Positions 8,361 to 17,336 of a stretch of DNA of 64,000 nucleotides are shown in pieces (the first letter of the stretch is position 1; every line of letters starts with the position of its first letter). Location: NCBI RefSeq assembly GCF_000943545.1, contig NZ_JTHP01000002.1:124001-188000 (forward strand). Reading direction: 5' to 3'. The position numbers and the translations under genes are program-made. The notes under the pieces were generated by a model. That model was not told the origin of the DNA. It did not search any database and worked only from the letters and a program-made list of their open reading frames with translations. This stretch comes from Paenibacillus terrae (GTDB lineage Bacteria; Bacillota; Bacilli; Paenibacillales; Paenibacillaceae).

Positions 8361-9332
8361 ATGAAACTGTTAGGATTGCATCACGTTTCGGCGATTACGG
8401 CGGCGGCGGCTAAGAATGTTGATTTTTATACTCAGGTAATGGGTCTTCGACTCATTAAGAAAACGGTGAATCAGGATGATGTGAGCGTTTATCACCTCTT
8501 TTATGGAGATGAGCGCGGAACGGCTGGTACCGAAGTCACTTTCTTTGAAATCCCACATGCGGGGCAAACTCGTACGGGGAATAACAGCATTTCGGCGCTT
8601 TCCCTGCGGGTACCGAATGACAAGGCACTGGATTACTGGAAAGACCGTTTCGAGCAATTGGATGTAAAACATGGTGAAATTACGGATCAAGCGGGACGTT
8701 TGGCGCTTTCGTTTGAGGATTTTGAAGGGCAGCGCTTCTTCCTGGTTTCGGATGAGCATGACAACGGAGTGCGGGGCGGTACGCCTTGGGAGAAAAGCCC
8801 TGTCCCTGCTGAATACGGCATCGTCGGACTTGGCCCAGTTCATCTGACCATTCCAAAAGCAGAGAACACGATCCTCATTCTGGAGCAGGTGATGGGCTTC
8901 CGCAAAAAGGGCTCCTATCCTTCCACCGTTGCAGGGCAGCCTGATGTGGTCATCTATGAAACCGGCGAAGGCGGTACCGGAACTGAGATTCATCTGGAAG
9001 AACGTAACGATCTTCCACAAGAGCGCCCGGGACGAGGCAGTGTGCATCATGTAGCCTTCCGTGTTGCGACTGAGGAAGAACTTAGACAGTGGGTGGATCG
9101 TATTAACCAACTGCAAATTTCCAGCTCAGGGTTCGTGGATCGCTTTTACTTCCGTTCATTGTATTTCCGTGAGCCGAACGGCATTTTGTTTGAATTGGCA
9201 ACCGATGGACCCGGCTTTGATACAGATGAAGAACTGGAGTTTCTGGGTGAATCGCTGGCGTTACCGCCATTTTTGGAATCGCGTCGCGCTTCCATTGAAG
9301 CCAACCTCAAACCGCTGAATACCAAGCTTTAA
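8361..9332 (+). CDS. ring-cleaving dioxygenase of the VOC superfamily, MhqO-like
   Basis: A 323-residue protein with two glyoxalase/bleomycin-resistance (VOC) modules, roughly residues 3-130 and 150-280. Likely metal ligands are visible: the His pair in GLHHVSAI, Glu in EVTFFEIP, His in GPVHLTIP, His in GSVHHVAFR and Glu in GILFELATDGPG. Such proteins act on quinones or catechols in the cytoplasm, and MhqO/MhqA are induced by hydroquinones and diamide through MhqR. The ATG at 8361 follows AAGGAGGA. A perfect terminator follows the stop. The palindromic operator in the promoter supports an MhqR-type regulon, although no mhqR gene is in this window. Confidence 0.85.
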   Translation: MKLLGLHHVSAITAAAAKNVDFYTQVMGLRLIKKTVNQDDVSVYHLFYGDERGTAGTEVTFFEIPHAGQTRTGNNSISALSLRVPNDKALDYWKDRFEQLDVKHGEITDQAGRLALSFEDFEGQRFFLVSDEHDNGVRGGTPWEKSPVPAEYGIVGLGPVHLTIPKAENTILILEQVMGFRKKGSYPSTVAGQPDVVIYETGEGGTGTEIHLEERNDLPQERPGRGSVHHVAFRVATEEELRQWVDRINQLQISSSGFVDRFYFRSLYFREPNGILFELATDGPGFDTDEELEFLGESLALPPFLESRRASIEANLKPLNTKL

Positions 9333-9360
9333 TAGAGCTATATTTGCTCTAAAATCACAC

Positions 9361-9402
9361 AAAGCCGGGACTTCTACATCATGTAGAGGTTCCGGCTTTT
9401 TC
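9361..9402 (+). terminator. intrinsic terminator of the dioxygenase gene
   Basis: AAAGCCGG...CCGGCTTTTT forms a long stem with an inner CTTCTAC/GTAGAG pairing, followed by a T-run. It lies 29 bases after the stop codon. Confidence 0.9.
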
Positions 9403-9493
9403 CGTGCAACAGCTCTGTTTCCATCCCAAAGGACATCTCATTTGCAAGCCTTTCAGCTTTTACTGGTAAGTGAAATGCCCTTTTGGGTTAAGC

Positions 9494-11191
9494 TTACAGC
9501 TTTTTATCATCCACGCTGTTCAGCCAAGCTTCAATTTCTCCGATCACAGAAGCGATACATCCATCCTGGAACGGAGAGATCAGACCAGCCAGCTCCACCA
9601 ATCCGGTAAAAGAACGACTGCCCCCGGCACGGCACAGCTTCAAGTAATCTTCCCACGCAGCTGTCCGGTCGATACTCATGCGTTTCCAGAATTGGAACGC
9701 ACACAGTTGCGCGAGTGTATAGTCAATATAGTAGAACGGAGATTGAAAAATATGACCCTGTTTGTGCCAGAACCCGCCCTGCTCCAGATACTCGTTGCCT
9801 TCATAGTCCAAATGCGGTTTATACTTGCGTTCAATGGAGCGCCATGCGCTTTTACGTTCGGCTGGAGTCCAGTCTGGATGTTCGTATACGGCATGCTGAA
9901 ATTCATCCACAGCTACGCCGTAAGGGACAAACAACAACGATGAGGACAAATGTTCAAAGTGATATTTATCCGTATCGTCCTCGAAGAATTGCTTCATCCA
10001 GGGCCATGCGAAAAACTCCATACTCATGGAATGAATTTCAGCTGCTTCCATGGTTGGCCAGTGGTATTCGGGGATTTCAAAATGCCGACTTTCATACACC
10101 TGGAAGGCATGGCCCGCTTCATGCGTCAGCACATCGATATCACCGGATGTACCATTGAAATTGGAGAAAATAAACGGCGTGCCATACTCACTCAAAAACG
10201 TGCAATAGCCTCCGCTTTGCTTGCCCTTTTTGCTAGTCAGGTCCATCAGCCCACGTTCGATCATAAAGCTGAAAAATTCATGTGTTTCCGGTGAAAGCTC
10301 CTCATACATACGCGCTCCATTACGAATGATCCACTCCGGGTCGCCTTTGGGTGTAGGATTGCCTGACAAAAAGTTAAAGCCTTCATCATAATAGCGAAGC
10401 TGATCCACTCCGATCCGCTCGCGTTGGCGTTCCTTGAGCTTTGTTGCCAGCGGAACGATATGTTTCAGCACTTGTTCGCGAAAATTGGCAACCATAGCGG
10501 CATTGTAATCGGTACGACCCAAACGGGCATAGCCCAGCTCTACAAAGTTATCGTAGCCCAGCTTGTGCGCTATGCGCGTGCGTACCTTAACCAGTTCATC
10601 GTAAATTCGATCCAGTTCATCCTCATGCTCGCTCATAAATTGATACTTGGCCTCGGAGGCCTGTTTGCGTGTCTCCCGGTTTGTCGCCATTTCAAAAGGC
10701 AGAAGCTGCGACAATGTACGTTCTTCTCCCTCGAACGGGATCTTCGCCGAAGCAATCAATTGGGAGTATTCGGAGGTCAGCTTATTTTCCTGCTGCAAAT
10801 CCTCAATAATATCCGGGTGGAACGACTTGAGTGATACCTCGGCGATACTGAAAAGCTGGCTACCCCACTGACTCTCCAGCTCGGCTCTGAACGGCGAGTC
10901 TACCAATGCACGATAGTAATCGGTTACATACTCCTGAATGACCGGCATGAAATCATCAGCGTACTCTTGCTCTGCTTTGTAAAATGCGTCCTCCGTATCA
11001 ATGGAGTGCCGAACCTCTACTAATTGCAATTGCGTTTCCACGTTACTGCGCAGCTTATTAATGGCATGAATGACTTCATTTTGACGCTCTACGCTGTCCG
11101 CTTCACGAAATTGTTGCAAAAGCGTTTTAAACCGCTGTTCAATTTCAGTTTGCTCTGGCCGGATATAAGCCATTTGGCTGAATAATGTCAT
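9494..11191 (-). CDS. M3-family oligoendopeptidase (PepF-like)
   Basis: A 565-residue cytoplasmic zinc metallopeptidase of the M3 (thimet/PepF) family. The zinc motif HEAGH is near residue 357 in LTHEAGHAFQVYES, with the third ligand Glu about 28 residues later in MEAAEIHSMSME. The long helical N-terminal half (IEQRFKTLLQQFREA...) is normal for the family, as is the total length. It would trim short peptides left by protein turnover or import. The ATG at 11191 is preceded by AGGGAGGACTCGAAGC, a good site. It seems to be transcribed alone. Confidence 0.93.
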   Translation of the reverse strand: MTLFSQMAYIRPEQTEIEQRFKTLLQQFREADSVERQNEVIHAINKLRSNVETQLQLVEVRHSIDTEDAFYKAEQEYADDFMPVIQEYVTDYYRALVDSPFRAELESQWGSQLFSIAEVSLKSFHPDIIEDLQQENKLTSEYSQLIASAKIPFEGEERTLSQLLPFEMATNRETRKQASEAKYQFMSEHEDELDRIYDELVKVRTRIAHKLGYDNFVELGYARLGRTDYNAAMVANFREQVLKHIVPLATKLKERQRERIGVDQLRYYDEGFNFLSGNPTPKGDPEWIIRNGARMYEELSPETHEFFSFMIERGLMDLTSKKGKQSGGYCTFLSEYGTPFIFSNFNGTSGDIDVLTHEAGHAFQVYESRHFEIPEYHWPTMEAAEIHSMSMEFFAWPWMKQFFEDDTDKYHFEHLSSSLLFVPYGVAVDEFQHAVYEHPDWTPAERKSAWRSIERKYKPHLDYEGNEYLEQGGFWHKQGHIFQSPFYYIDYTLAQLCAFQFWKRMSIDRTAAWEDYLKLCRAGGSRSFTGLVELAGLISPFQDGCIASVIGEIEAWLNSVDDKKL

Positions 11192-11289
11192 TGCTTCGAG
11201 TCCTCCCTAAATTTAATAAATCTGATGCCTATTATACAGTACGATTAGAGCAAACTGGAAGATATAATTCCAAAAAAATACATCAAAAA

Positions 11290-11310
11290 CCGCAATACCA
11301 AGTATTGCGG
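11290..11310 (-). terminator. intrinsic terminator of pdxK
   Basis: CCGCAATAC and GTATTGCGG form a perfect 9-bp stem with a 3-nt loop. Read on the minus strand it is followed by TTTTT. It lies about 100 bases beyond the pdxK stop. Confidence 0.85.
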
Positions 11311-11411
11311 CTTAAAGACTCTAGCCTAAACGCTAACTATCGGAGATGCACTACCTAATGCAGCCGTTTGAGGAGTTTGCAAAATCCTGATTTTATAAGT
11401 GCATTCATGCT

Positions 11412-12227
11412 TTACTGATTTTGCAAACGATGTGCCGCATGCAGAGTCGGGCCGACGAATTCGTTCAGCTTGAAGCTGCCTTCAATCGCCTGTGTAATGA
11501 ATTTTTTGGCCTGATCCACCGCTTCACGTACAGTCAGCCCTTGGGCCAAGCCAGCCGTTACCGCTGCCGAAGTTGTACAGCCTGCACCATGGGTGAAGCT
11601 TGTTTTCACAACATCCGCCTCGAACCAGTCGAAGGTAATTCCGTCATAAAGCAGATCCATCGCTTTACCTGCGCGGATTTTACCACGGTCCTTGATCAAC
11701 ACGTGCTTCGCCCCGCGCTCATGGATAATCGCAGCCGCTTCCTGCATCTGTTCCAGCGTCGTAATCGGTCCGTTCTTCGCCAGCTGCGAAGCCTCGAACA
11801 AATTCGGCGTTACCAGATCAGCGCCCGGGATCAGAAATTCCAGCATCGCTTCTGTATTTTCCGGCTGAAGCACTTCATCTGTACCTTTGCAGACCATAAC
11901 CGGATCAATAACGACCCGTTTAAGATCATGCTTGCGCAGATGGCTGGCAACCAGTTCGATAATATCAACAGAACCGAGCATACCCGTTTTCATCGCGTCA
12001 AAGCCGATACCTTCCAATACCGTGCGCAGCTGTGCTTCTACCACATCCAGCGCAACAGGATATACAAGATGGTTCCAGGTTTGGGGTTCCATCGCAACTA
12101 CGGTTGTCAATACATTCATTCCATATACGCCAAGCTCCTGAAAGGTTTTCAGGTCTGCCTGAATACCCGCGCCGCCGCTGGTGTCGGAGCCGGCTATCGT
12201 TAATGTTTTGGGAATCGTCATTTTCAC
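11412..12227 (-). CDS. pdxK: pyridoxine/hydroxymethylpyrimidine kinase (PdxK/ThiD-like)
   Basis: A 271-residue ribokinase-fold kinase. N-terminal TIAGSDTSGGAGIQADLKTF binds the substrate, VIDPVMVCKG and LVTPNLFEA follow, and the anion-hole motif FTHGAGCT carries Cys in place of the Gly seen in most ThiD proteins. That Cys and the overall match point to the Bacillus PdxK-type pyridoxal/pyridoxine kinase of vitamin B6 salvage. A contribution to thiamine (HMP) salvage cannot be excluded. It is a single gene. A 12-bp inverted copy of its last codons lies 30 bases downstream, followed by the terminator. Confidence 0.88.
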   Translation of the reverse strand: MKMTIPKTLTIAGSDTSGGAGIQADLKTFQELGVYGMNVLTTVVAMEPQTWNHLVYPVALDVVEAQLRTVLEGIGFDAMKTGMLGSVDIIELVASHLRKHDLKRVVIDPVMVCKGTDEVLQPENTEAMLEFLIPGADLVTPNLFEASQLAKNGPITTLEQMQEAAAIIHERGAKHVLIKDRGKIRAGKAMDLLYDGITFDWFEADVVKTSFTHGAGCTTSAAVTAGLAQGLTVREAVDQAKKFITQAIEGSFKLNEFVGPTLHAAHRLQNQ

Positions 12228-12335
12228 ATGCTCTCCTTCACTTACTGTGCTGCATTTATCCTAATCCCGCATGCGAAACTTGTCAACGCGCAATGCATTC
12301 TTCCTATGCTAAAAGTCACAGAAAACAGTAGCATT

Positions 12336-12375
12336 AAAAAACGAGAACGTTCCCTTTTGACCGGAAACATCCTCG
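12336..12375 (-). terminator. intrinsic terminator of the HTH receptor-like gene
   Basis: On the minus strand, CGAGGATGTTTCC and GGGAACGTTCTCG pair over 13 positions (three G-U) around an 8-nt loop. TTTTTT follows. It starts 36 bases after the stop of the gene ending at 12412. Confidence 0.85.
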
Positions 12376-12411
12376 CAAGAATAGGATCTATGAAGGCTTG
12401 AATGACAAAGA

Positions 12412-13818
12412 TTATAAATACCCGCCGGTGCTGTGATCATAAGCATGATTCTTTTCATTTTCACGCACGCCCAGACAAAACTTCTGATACAAATGCTGCT
12501 GTTCCGGGGTAGCAAAATTCCGGTGCTGCTCAAACAAAGCCATGCAACCGATAATATGCTCAGTATAGCTATTGTCTACAGACAGCTGTAAGCAATGCAG
12601 TGTTTGCCCCAGTCCCTCCGCATAATCGCCCTTCCGAAAATGATATTCGGCATACACCTTGCAAAAGGAGGCGAAGCGGAATGCATTAAAATGCTTGCGG
12701 TAGTGAGTGTCCCATTGATCCGGGGCAAGCTCCCAGAAGCTCTTGAGTTGCTGGCTGAATAGCCCCAGCTCGGCATCCACAAAGTAACCGAATCTGTTCG
12801 CTGATTCCAGCAGCGTATTCAAGCCTTCCAGTGTCTCGTCCGGATGCTCGCGCAAATACGTAATATATTCATAAATTGCAGAGGTATTGCCCATTTTAAT
12901 TTCGATACAAAGCCGATTGCCTTGAGCATACACACGATGCATGTCCACTACTTTCCGGCCTTCCTCGTCCAATCCTTCAAACCAGCTCAAATCTGCATAC
13001 CCATCAATCCATTTCTTGGATTCCTCATACCTGCCCTGAAACTCATAGCAGCTGGCCTTGAGCAGATGACCCTGTGCATAATAGTAGACAAGCGGTTTGA
13101 GCAGCTCCAGATGCTCATCTCCAAAGCGGTTCCGATTGCGGTATAGCGCCTGAGCCAATTCTCGCAGCTCGTCCGCATACATTTCCATCTCGGACCATTG
13201 CATTTTTAACGCAAACACTTGAGATAGCATATGTAAGCCTTCCAATGCGTAAGTTTCCGGCAACCGACCACGGTACAAATGGAATTGTACAGCAGCCTTC
13301 AAGCTCCGTTTGTTATCCTTGATCTGAATCTGGAATATACGGAAATAGCTGATCGCTAACCGCTCGGAGTGGGTATATTTCTCACTCTCGATGACGCAAT
13401 TGTACAGAAGCATGGCAGCTTCATATCTGTCGTCTTCAAACATCGCTTCTGCGGTCTCAAAAATAGCCGGAATGTTCGATAAATCATCCATCAAATAGCC
13501 AAGTACGCTGCAAATACATTCCAGCTTGTTCAGCTCTGAACAACGGAGAAGAAACGGACGTAACCTCCTCCAGTGCGGTAAGGAATGAATAAAACATTCA
13601 TCCACATACATCTCGAATAAGGCCCCTTCTTCCAATCCCATAGCCCCGGTAATCAGATCAAGCTGATTAACTGAAATCGGCCGTGGGGGATTCCGGTTAA
13701 GTATACCACTAAGTGTACCCGGATTTACCTTGGAAGCATCTGCGAAACATTGCATGGAAATACCTTCACGCTGAATATACTTTTCAATTTCTGCACGAAT
13801 CGTGGTGTTTTTTTCCAA
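12412..13818 (-). CDS. HTH receptor-like regulator, AimR/AloR-type paralogue 1
   Basis: A 468-residue protein with an N-terminal helix-turn-helix (residues about 5-60, FADASKVNPGTLSGILNR) followed by helical repeats resembling tetratricopeptide repeats (YEAAMLLYNCVIESEKYTHSERLAISYFRIF). It is clearly paralogous to the gene at 38562: WRRLRP/WRRIEP, RCSELNKLE/RCAELDKLE and EKYxHSERLAI align. This architecture is that of peptide-sensing RRNPP regulators such as AimR and, as I recall, the AloR family of P. polymyxa. A TTG start at 13818 is proposed because GGAGGGGGTG lies just before it and the paralogue has the same TTG-GAA start. No clear peptide gene follows. Its ligand and targets are unknown. 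Confidence 0.75.
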   Translation of the reverse strand: MEKNTTIRAEIEKYIQREGISMQCFADASKVNPGTLSGILNRNPPRPISVNQLDLITGAMGLEEGALFEMYVDECFIHSLPHWRRLRPFLLRCSELNKLECICSVLGYLMDDLSNIPAIFETAEAMFEDDRYEAAMLLYNCVIESEKYTHSERLAISYFRIFQIQIKDNKRSLKAAVQFHLYRGRLPETYALEGLHMLSQVFALKMQWSEMEMYADELRELAQALYRNRNRFGDEHLELLKPLVYYYAQGHLLKASCYEFQGRYEESKKWIDGYADLSWFEGLDEEGRKVVDMHRVYAQGNRLCIEIKMGNTSAIYEYITYLREHPDETLEGLNTLLESANRFGYFVDAELGLFSQQLKSFWELAPDQWDTHYRKHFNAFRFASFCKVYAEYHFRKGDYAEGLGQTLHCLQLSVDNSYTEHIIGCMALFEQHRNFATPEQQHLYQKFCLGVRENEKNHAYDHSTGGYL

Positions 13819-13887
13819 AGGGACACCCCCTCCATCAAATGATGGTGACTTTTTCATTACCTTTTAAACCAAAATTTGTTTAATCAA

Positions 13888-13916
13888 AGTATATGTCTAA
13901 TTATAACGGAGGTCAA
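13888..13916 (-). promoter_or_regulatory. sigma-A promoter of the HTH receptor-like gene
   Basis: On the minus strand TTGACC (13911-13916) and TATACT (13888-13893) are spaced by 17 bases, about 70 bases upstream of the proposed TTG start. Confidence 0.7.
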
Positions 13917-13983
13917 TAACTTAAACGCGACTCAGGACATATAAAATTACGAATTTCGTACGATTTCAAATAATCCGTGTGCA

Positions 13984-14013
13984 AAAAGACCGGCCCCGAA
14001 AGGACAGTCTTTG
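13984..14013 (-). terminator. intrinsic terminator of the metallophosphatase gene
   Basis: On the minus strand AAAGACTGTCC pairs with GGCCGGTCTTT through a short TTTCGG-type loop and is followed by a T-run. It lies 90 bases after the stop codon. It falls inside a 60-codon open frame at 13947-14129, which argues against that frame being a gene. Confidence 0.8.
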
Positions 14014-14103
14014 CTCAACATTTGATGCCATAGGCTCATAAAGAATGGAAATGAGTCCGCTTTTCCCTCGTTGGATATGTTGTCATGTATTTGTTCAAAA
14101 AAT

Positions 14104-16065
14104 TCAGGATCGTCCGAAATCCAGGGCAAACTTGGCGTATCCCTCTGCGGTCAATCCTTCATAAAGCAACTCCGAATAGGCTTGCGCGGCATCTGTTGCT
14201 TGCGGTGATGTCAGGAATGTCACGTGCGGGCGGCCCGGCCATGGTGAGAGGGACCAGTGACCGTCTGCTTTGGGCGTCAACGTCTTCATATGCCGTACAT
14301 ATTCGGTCAGCACATGCCGATTTTCATCAGGTGAAGCGAGTACGATTCGTTCCCCACCCGGATTGACCAATGTAGAGGAAAACGCACGATAATTGTTCGT
14401 GACAACCAAATAGCTTCGCTGCATATCCATCGGCGCTCCATCCAAGGACATATGAATGATTCTGTGCGCATCCGGTTCCTTCAATATTCCAGCTGCATCA
14501 TATCTGGCGGGCTGCGTCACATCAATCTGATACCTAATCCCGTCGATAATATCAAAATTAAAGCTCGGAAAATCCGAATCAATCAGCTCTTGCTCCTGTT
14601 CTGCATAAGGATCAATTTGTCGGAATTGTCCGGCAGACCATTCGAGCCATTCCCGAATTTCTGCCCCGGTCAGCCGAACGACATGCAGTGTGTTTGGAAA
14701 ATTGTACAGATCGGCGATATGCTTGATCGCCAAAGTCCCCGCCGGAATATCGGTATAATACGAGGGACCGTATCTGCCGCCTGTTTTAAAGGGAGCCGCT
14801 GCCGACAAAACGGGCAGACCTTCGTACTCACTCCCCTGCATCTGCTGCTTCACATACCACATTTGTGCGTCGTTCACGAGTTGAACGGAAGCATCGTCCA
14901 TTACCTGGGCAAAAAAGCTGTTTACTGCTAACGTCGTCTGGCCAACAGGTGCGCGAATATAGTCCAGCGTTCCGGCATGCTCTTCCGCAACCGCCTGCTG
15001 AATGGCAGTATCCGGTTGCACCAGCGCTTGCTTGCGTACTGGATCATACACCGGACGTACCTCTGCAGAAGAGGCAGCCACTTGCCACGCTCCGTCCATA
15101 AGGGTCAGGTCCAGATCTATGACACCCAGATGATCTCCCCAAAAGCCCGGCTCCACCGCCGGAATATCATGTATAGTGCCTCGCTCCGCGTCCACACCCG
15201 TTTGACCAACGAACGAAGGGCCGGGGAATACTTTATGCGCATGACCAAACAAAATAGCGTCGATCCCTTCTACATTGCTCAGATGCAGCACCGCATTTTC
15301 CATATATGGCGTTTCAGGAATATCTTCGAAGCCCGCGTGGGGCATGGCAATAATCAAATCGGCCCCCTCTGCCTTCATTTGCGGAATAAACCGTCTTGCT
15401 GTCTCCAGCATATCCTTGACGATGATTTTTCCTTCCAGCCACGCCTTGTCCCATTGCATAATTTGCGGAGGCACAAACCCGATAATCCCCACCTTCAACA
15501 GATGCTTGAAGCCTGCCTCATCCTCCACCGTCTTGTCCAGTATCAGATAAGGTGTAAAGTAATTTCGTTCTTTTTCCACGACTGTATGGCTATCTGTAAA
15601 AATATCTTTCTTCGTATCTATATCTGTATCCGCCTGAATATAGATGTTGGCATTGATAAAAGGAAACTTGGCTCCTTGAAGGCAAGTCTGCAAATATTCC
15701 AATCCATAGTTAAATTCGTGATTTCCAATATTGCCCGCTTCGTACCCAAGCAGATTCATCGCTTTGTAGGCAGGATGCACGGCGTTAGGGTCCTGTTGGA
15801 GACGTTGTACTGCATAATCCCCCATCGGATTGCCTTGAATAACATCCCCGTTATCCAGCAGCAGATGGTTAGGTACCTCGGACCGAGCCACCTGGATTAG
15901 ACTGGCTGTTTGCGCAAGACCGTACTGGAACGTTTCCCGATCCGTATAATAATCGTAATTCCACAAGCTGACATGAAGATCGGTCGTAACCATAATGCGA
16001 AATTTCACCCTCACAGGACATAGCGTCTGCTGTCGTACCTCTTTATTGATATCTGAAATATCCAA
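14104..16065 (-). CDS. bifunctional metallophosphatase/5'-nucleotidase (CpdB-like) without signal peptide
   Basis: A 653-residue protein with an N-terminal calcineurin-like phosphoesterase domain and a C-terminal 5'-nucleotidase domain. Metal-binding motifs appear in order: TTDLHVSLW (about residue 27), DNGDVIQGN (70), GNHEFN (115), MPHAGFED (235) and GHAHKVFPG (273). Nucleotide-binding residues are in the C-terminal half (NNYRAFSST). Family members hydrolyse 2',3'-cyclic nucleotides and 3'-nucleotides, usually outside the cell. This one has no signal peptide, sorting motif or membrane segment, so a cytoplasmic location is likely. TTAACA repeats with 11-bp spacing upstream suggest PhoP control. 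It is divergent from the phosphonate transporter. Confidence 0.85.
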   Translation of the reverse strand: MDISDINKEVRQQTLCPVRVKFRIMVTTDLHVSLWNYDYYTDRETFQYGLAQTASLIQVARSEVPNHLLLDNGDVIQGNPMGDYAVQRLQQDPNAVHPAYKAMNLLGYEAGNIGNHEFNYGLEYLQTCLQGAKFPFINANIYIQADTDIDTKKDIFTDSHTVVEKERNYFTPYLILDKTVEDEAGFKHLLKVGIIGFVPPQIMQWDKAWLEGKIIVKDMLETARRFIPQMKAEGADLIIAMPHAGFEDIPETPYMENAVLHLSNVEGIDAILFGHAHKVFPGPSFVGQTGVDAERGTIHDIPAVEPGFWGDHLGVIDLDLTLMDGAWQVAASSAEVRPVYDPVRKQALVQPDTAIQQAVAEEHAGTLDYIRAPVGQTTLAVNSFFAQVMDDASVQLVNDAQMWYVKQQMQGSEYEGLPVLSAAAPFKTGGRYGPSYYTDIPAGTLAIKHIADLYNFPNTLHVVRLTGAEIREWLEWSAGQFRQIDPYAEQEQELIDSDFPSFNFDIIDGIRYQIDVTQPARYDAAGILKEPDAHRIIHMSLDGAPMDMQRSYLVVTNNYRAFSSTLVNPGGERIVLASPDENRHVLTEYVRHMKTLTPKADGHWSLSPWPGRPHVTFLTSPQATDAAQAYSELLYEGLTAEGYAKFALDFGRS

Positions 16066-16120
16066 TCCTGTTCTCTCCCTCAGCTTCGGTCATAGAGCTT
16101 GAACAAGTCTAACAGGGTAC

Positions 16121-16137
16121 TGTTAAGAGAATGTTAA
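16121..16137 (-). promoter_or_regulatory. Pho-box-like direct repeat upstream of the metallophosphatase gene
   Basis: Two copies of TTAACA (minus strand) start exactly 11 bases apart (16121-16126 and 16132-16137), the arrangement bound by PhoP in Bacillus. A related TTAACA/CAAACA pair with the same 11-base step is at 16225-16241. The site lies 55-70 bases upstream of the gene at 16065. Confidence 0.5.
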
Positions 16138-16304
16138 ATGAACAGAAATGAGAGAGTATAAGATATATTTTACATACTTTTTACCAAAGTCAGGAATGGT
16201 TTTTACCCTAGTGACCGGACTAGCTGTTAAGATTCTGTTTGTCACAGAATTTACAGACTTTTTCAATTTTATTTTCGTTATTACTATTTTAGGGGGAAAT
16301 TATT

Positions 16305-17273
16305 TTGTTTAAAAAAGCACTGACCTTGTGCATGACTTTCACACTGGCTGCGGGTCTCGCAGCATGCGGCTCCAATGCGAGCAATAACAACAGCGCGTCC
16401 ACTCCAGGCACAGATGGCACGAAAAGCGAAAGCACAGCCTATGTTCCTACAGAGTTAAAAGTACAGTTTGTTCCTTCACAAAATGCAGATACGCTCGAAG
16501 CCAAAGCCAAGCCGCTCGAAAAGCTGCTGGGCGACAAGCTCGGAATTCCGGTGAAAGTAACCGTTTCTCCTGACTACAACACGATTGTGGAAGCCATGTC
16601 TTCCAAACAGGTAGATGTAGGTTTCCTTCCACCGAATGCCTATGTTCTGGCACACGATAACCGTAAAGCAGCCGATTTGCTGCTGCAAGCCCAACGCTAC
16701 GGCATTGATGATGCCACAGGCAAGGACACAACTGAAAAAGTAAACTTTTATAAATCCATGATCGTGGTGAAAAAAGATTCTCCGATTCAAAGCCTGGCTG
16801 ATTTGAAGGGTAAAAAAGTCGGCTGGCAAAATGTAACCTCCTCCGCAGGCTATGTGTATCCCGCAGCAGAGCTGAAAAAAGCCGGCGTGGACCCGGACAC
16901 GGATGTCCAGGGTGTAACGATCAAAGGCCATGATGCCGCTATTCTGGCGCTACTGAACGGTCAGGTTGATGCTGTAGCTGTTTTCCAGGATGCACGCAAC
17001 ACGGTAAAGAAGGAAATTCCGGATGTATTTGAAAAAACACGTGTCATTCATTACACAGCTAAAATTCCGAATGATACGGTCAGCGTACGTTCCGATATGG
17101 ATCAAGCGTGGAGAGACAAAATCAGCCAAGCCTTTATAGATATCGCCAAGGACCCGGAGGGCGGTCAAATCATTAAAGAAATTTATACGCATGTAGGCTA
17201 TGAAAAAGGCGACGATAAAAACTTCGATTCTGTTCGTGAATATGCCGAAGCCGTCGGCCAAGCAGTTAAGTAA
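16305..17273 (+). CDS. phnD: phosphonate/phosphite ABC transporter substrate-binding lipoprotein
   Basis: A 322-residue PhnD-family lipoprotein. The signal peptide ends with Cys at residue 21 (LAACGSN), followed by a Ser/Asn-rich linker and the binding domain with LKVQFVPSQNADTLEAKA, VGFLPPNAYVL and DLKGKKVGWQNVTSSAGYVYP. It starts with TTG at 16305, 8 bases after AGGGGG. It is the first of four genes (phnD-C-E-E) and would bind phosphonates or phosphite outside the membrane. A strong hairpin lies between it and phnC, which may raise lipoprotein expression over that of the permease. The Pho-like repeats in the divergent promoter region fit phosphate-starvation control. The exact ligand is unknown. 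Confidence 0.9.
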   Translation: MFKKALTLCMTFTLAAGLAACGSNASNNNSASTPGTDGTKSESTAYVPTELKVQFVPSQNADTLEAKAKPLEKLLGDKLGIPVKVTVSPDYNTIVEAMSSKQVDVGFLPPNAYVLAHDNRKAADLLLQAQRYGIDDATGKDTTEKVNFYKSMIVVKKDSPIQSLADLKGKKVGWQNVTSSAGYVYPAAELKKAGVDPDTDVQGVTIKGHDAAILALLNGQVDAVAVFQDARNTVKKEIPDVFEKTRVIHYTAKIPNDTVSVRSDMDQAWRDKISQAFIDIAKDPEGGQIIKEIYTHVGYEKGDDKNFDSVREYAEAVGQAVK

Positions 17274-17336
17274 TAGGAGCAAACGCGTAATTGTAATGAA
17301 GCAGTAGCTACGAAACAGGCTTTACGAATGACAGGG

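Noticed and set aside
12309-12458. 49-codon candidate peptide gene overlapping the end of HTH paralogue 1
   Set aside because: No ribosome site, a short hydrophobic stretch, and it reads through a strong terminator; kept only as a remark in the findings.
13947-14129. 60-codon minus-strand open frame after the metallophosphatase
   Set aside because: It overlaps the end of the real gene, lacks a ribosome site and contains the intrinsic terminator hairpin.
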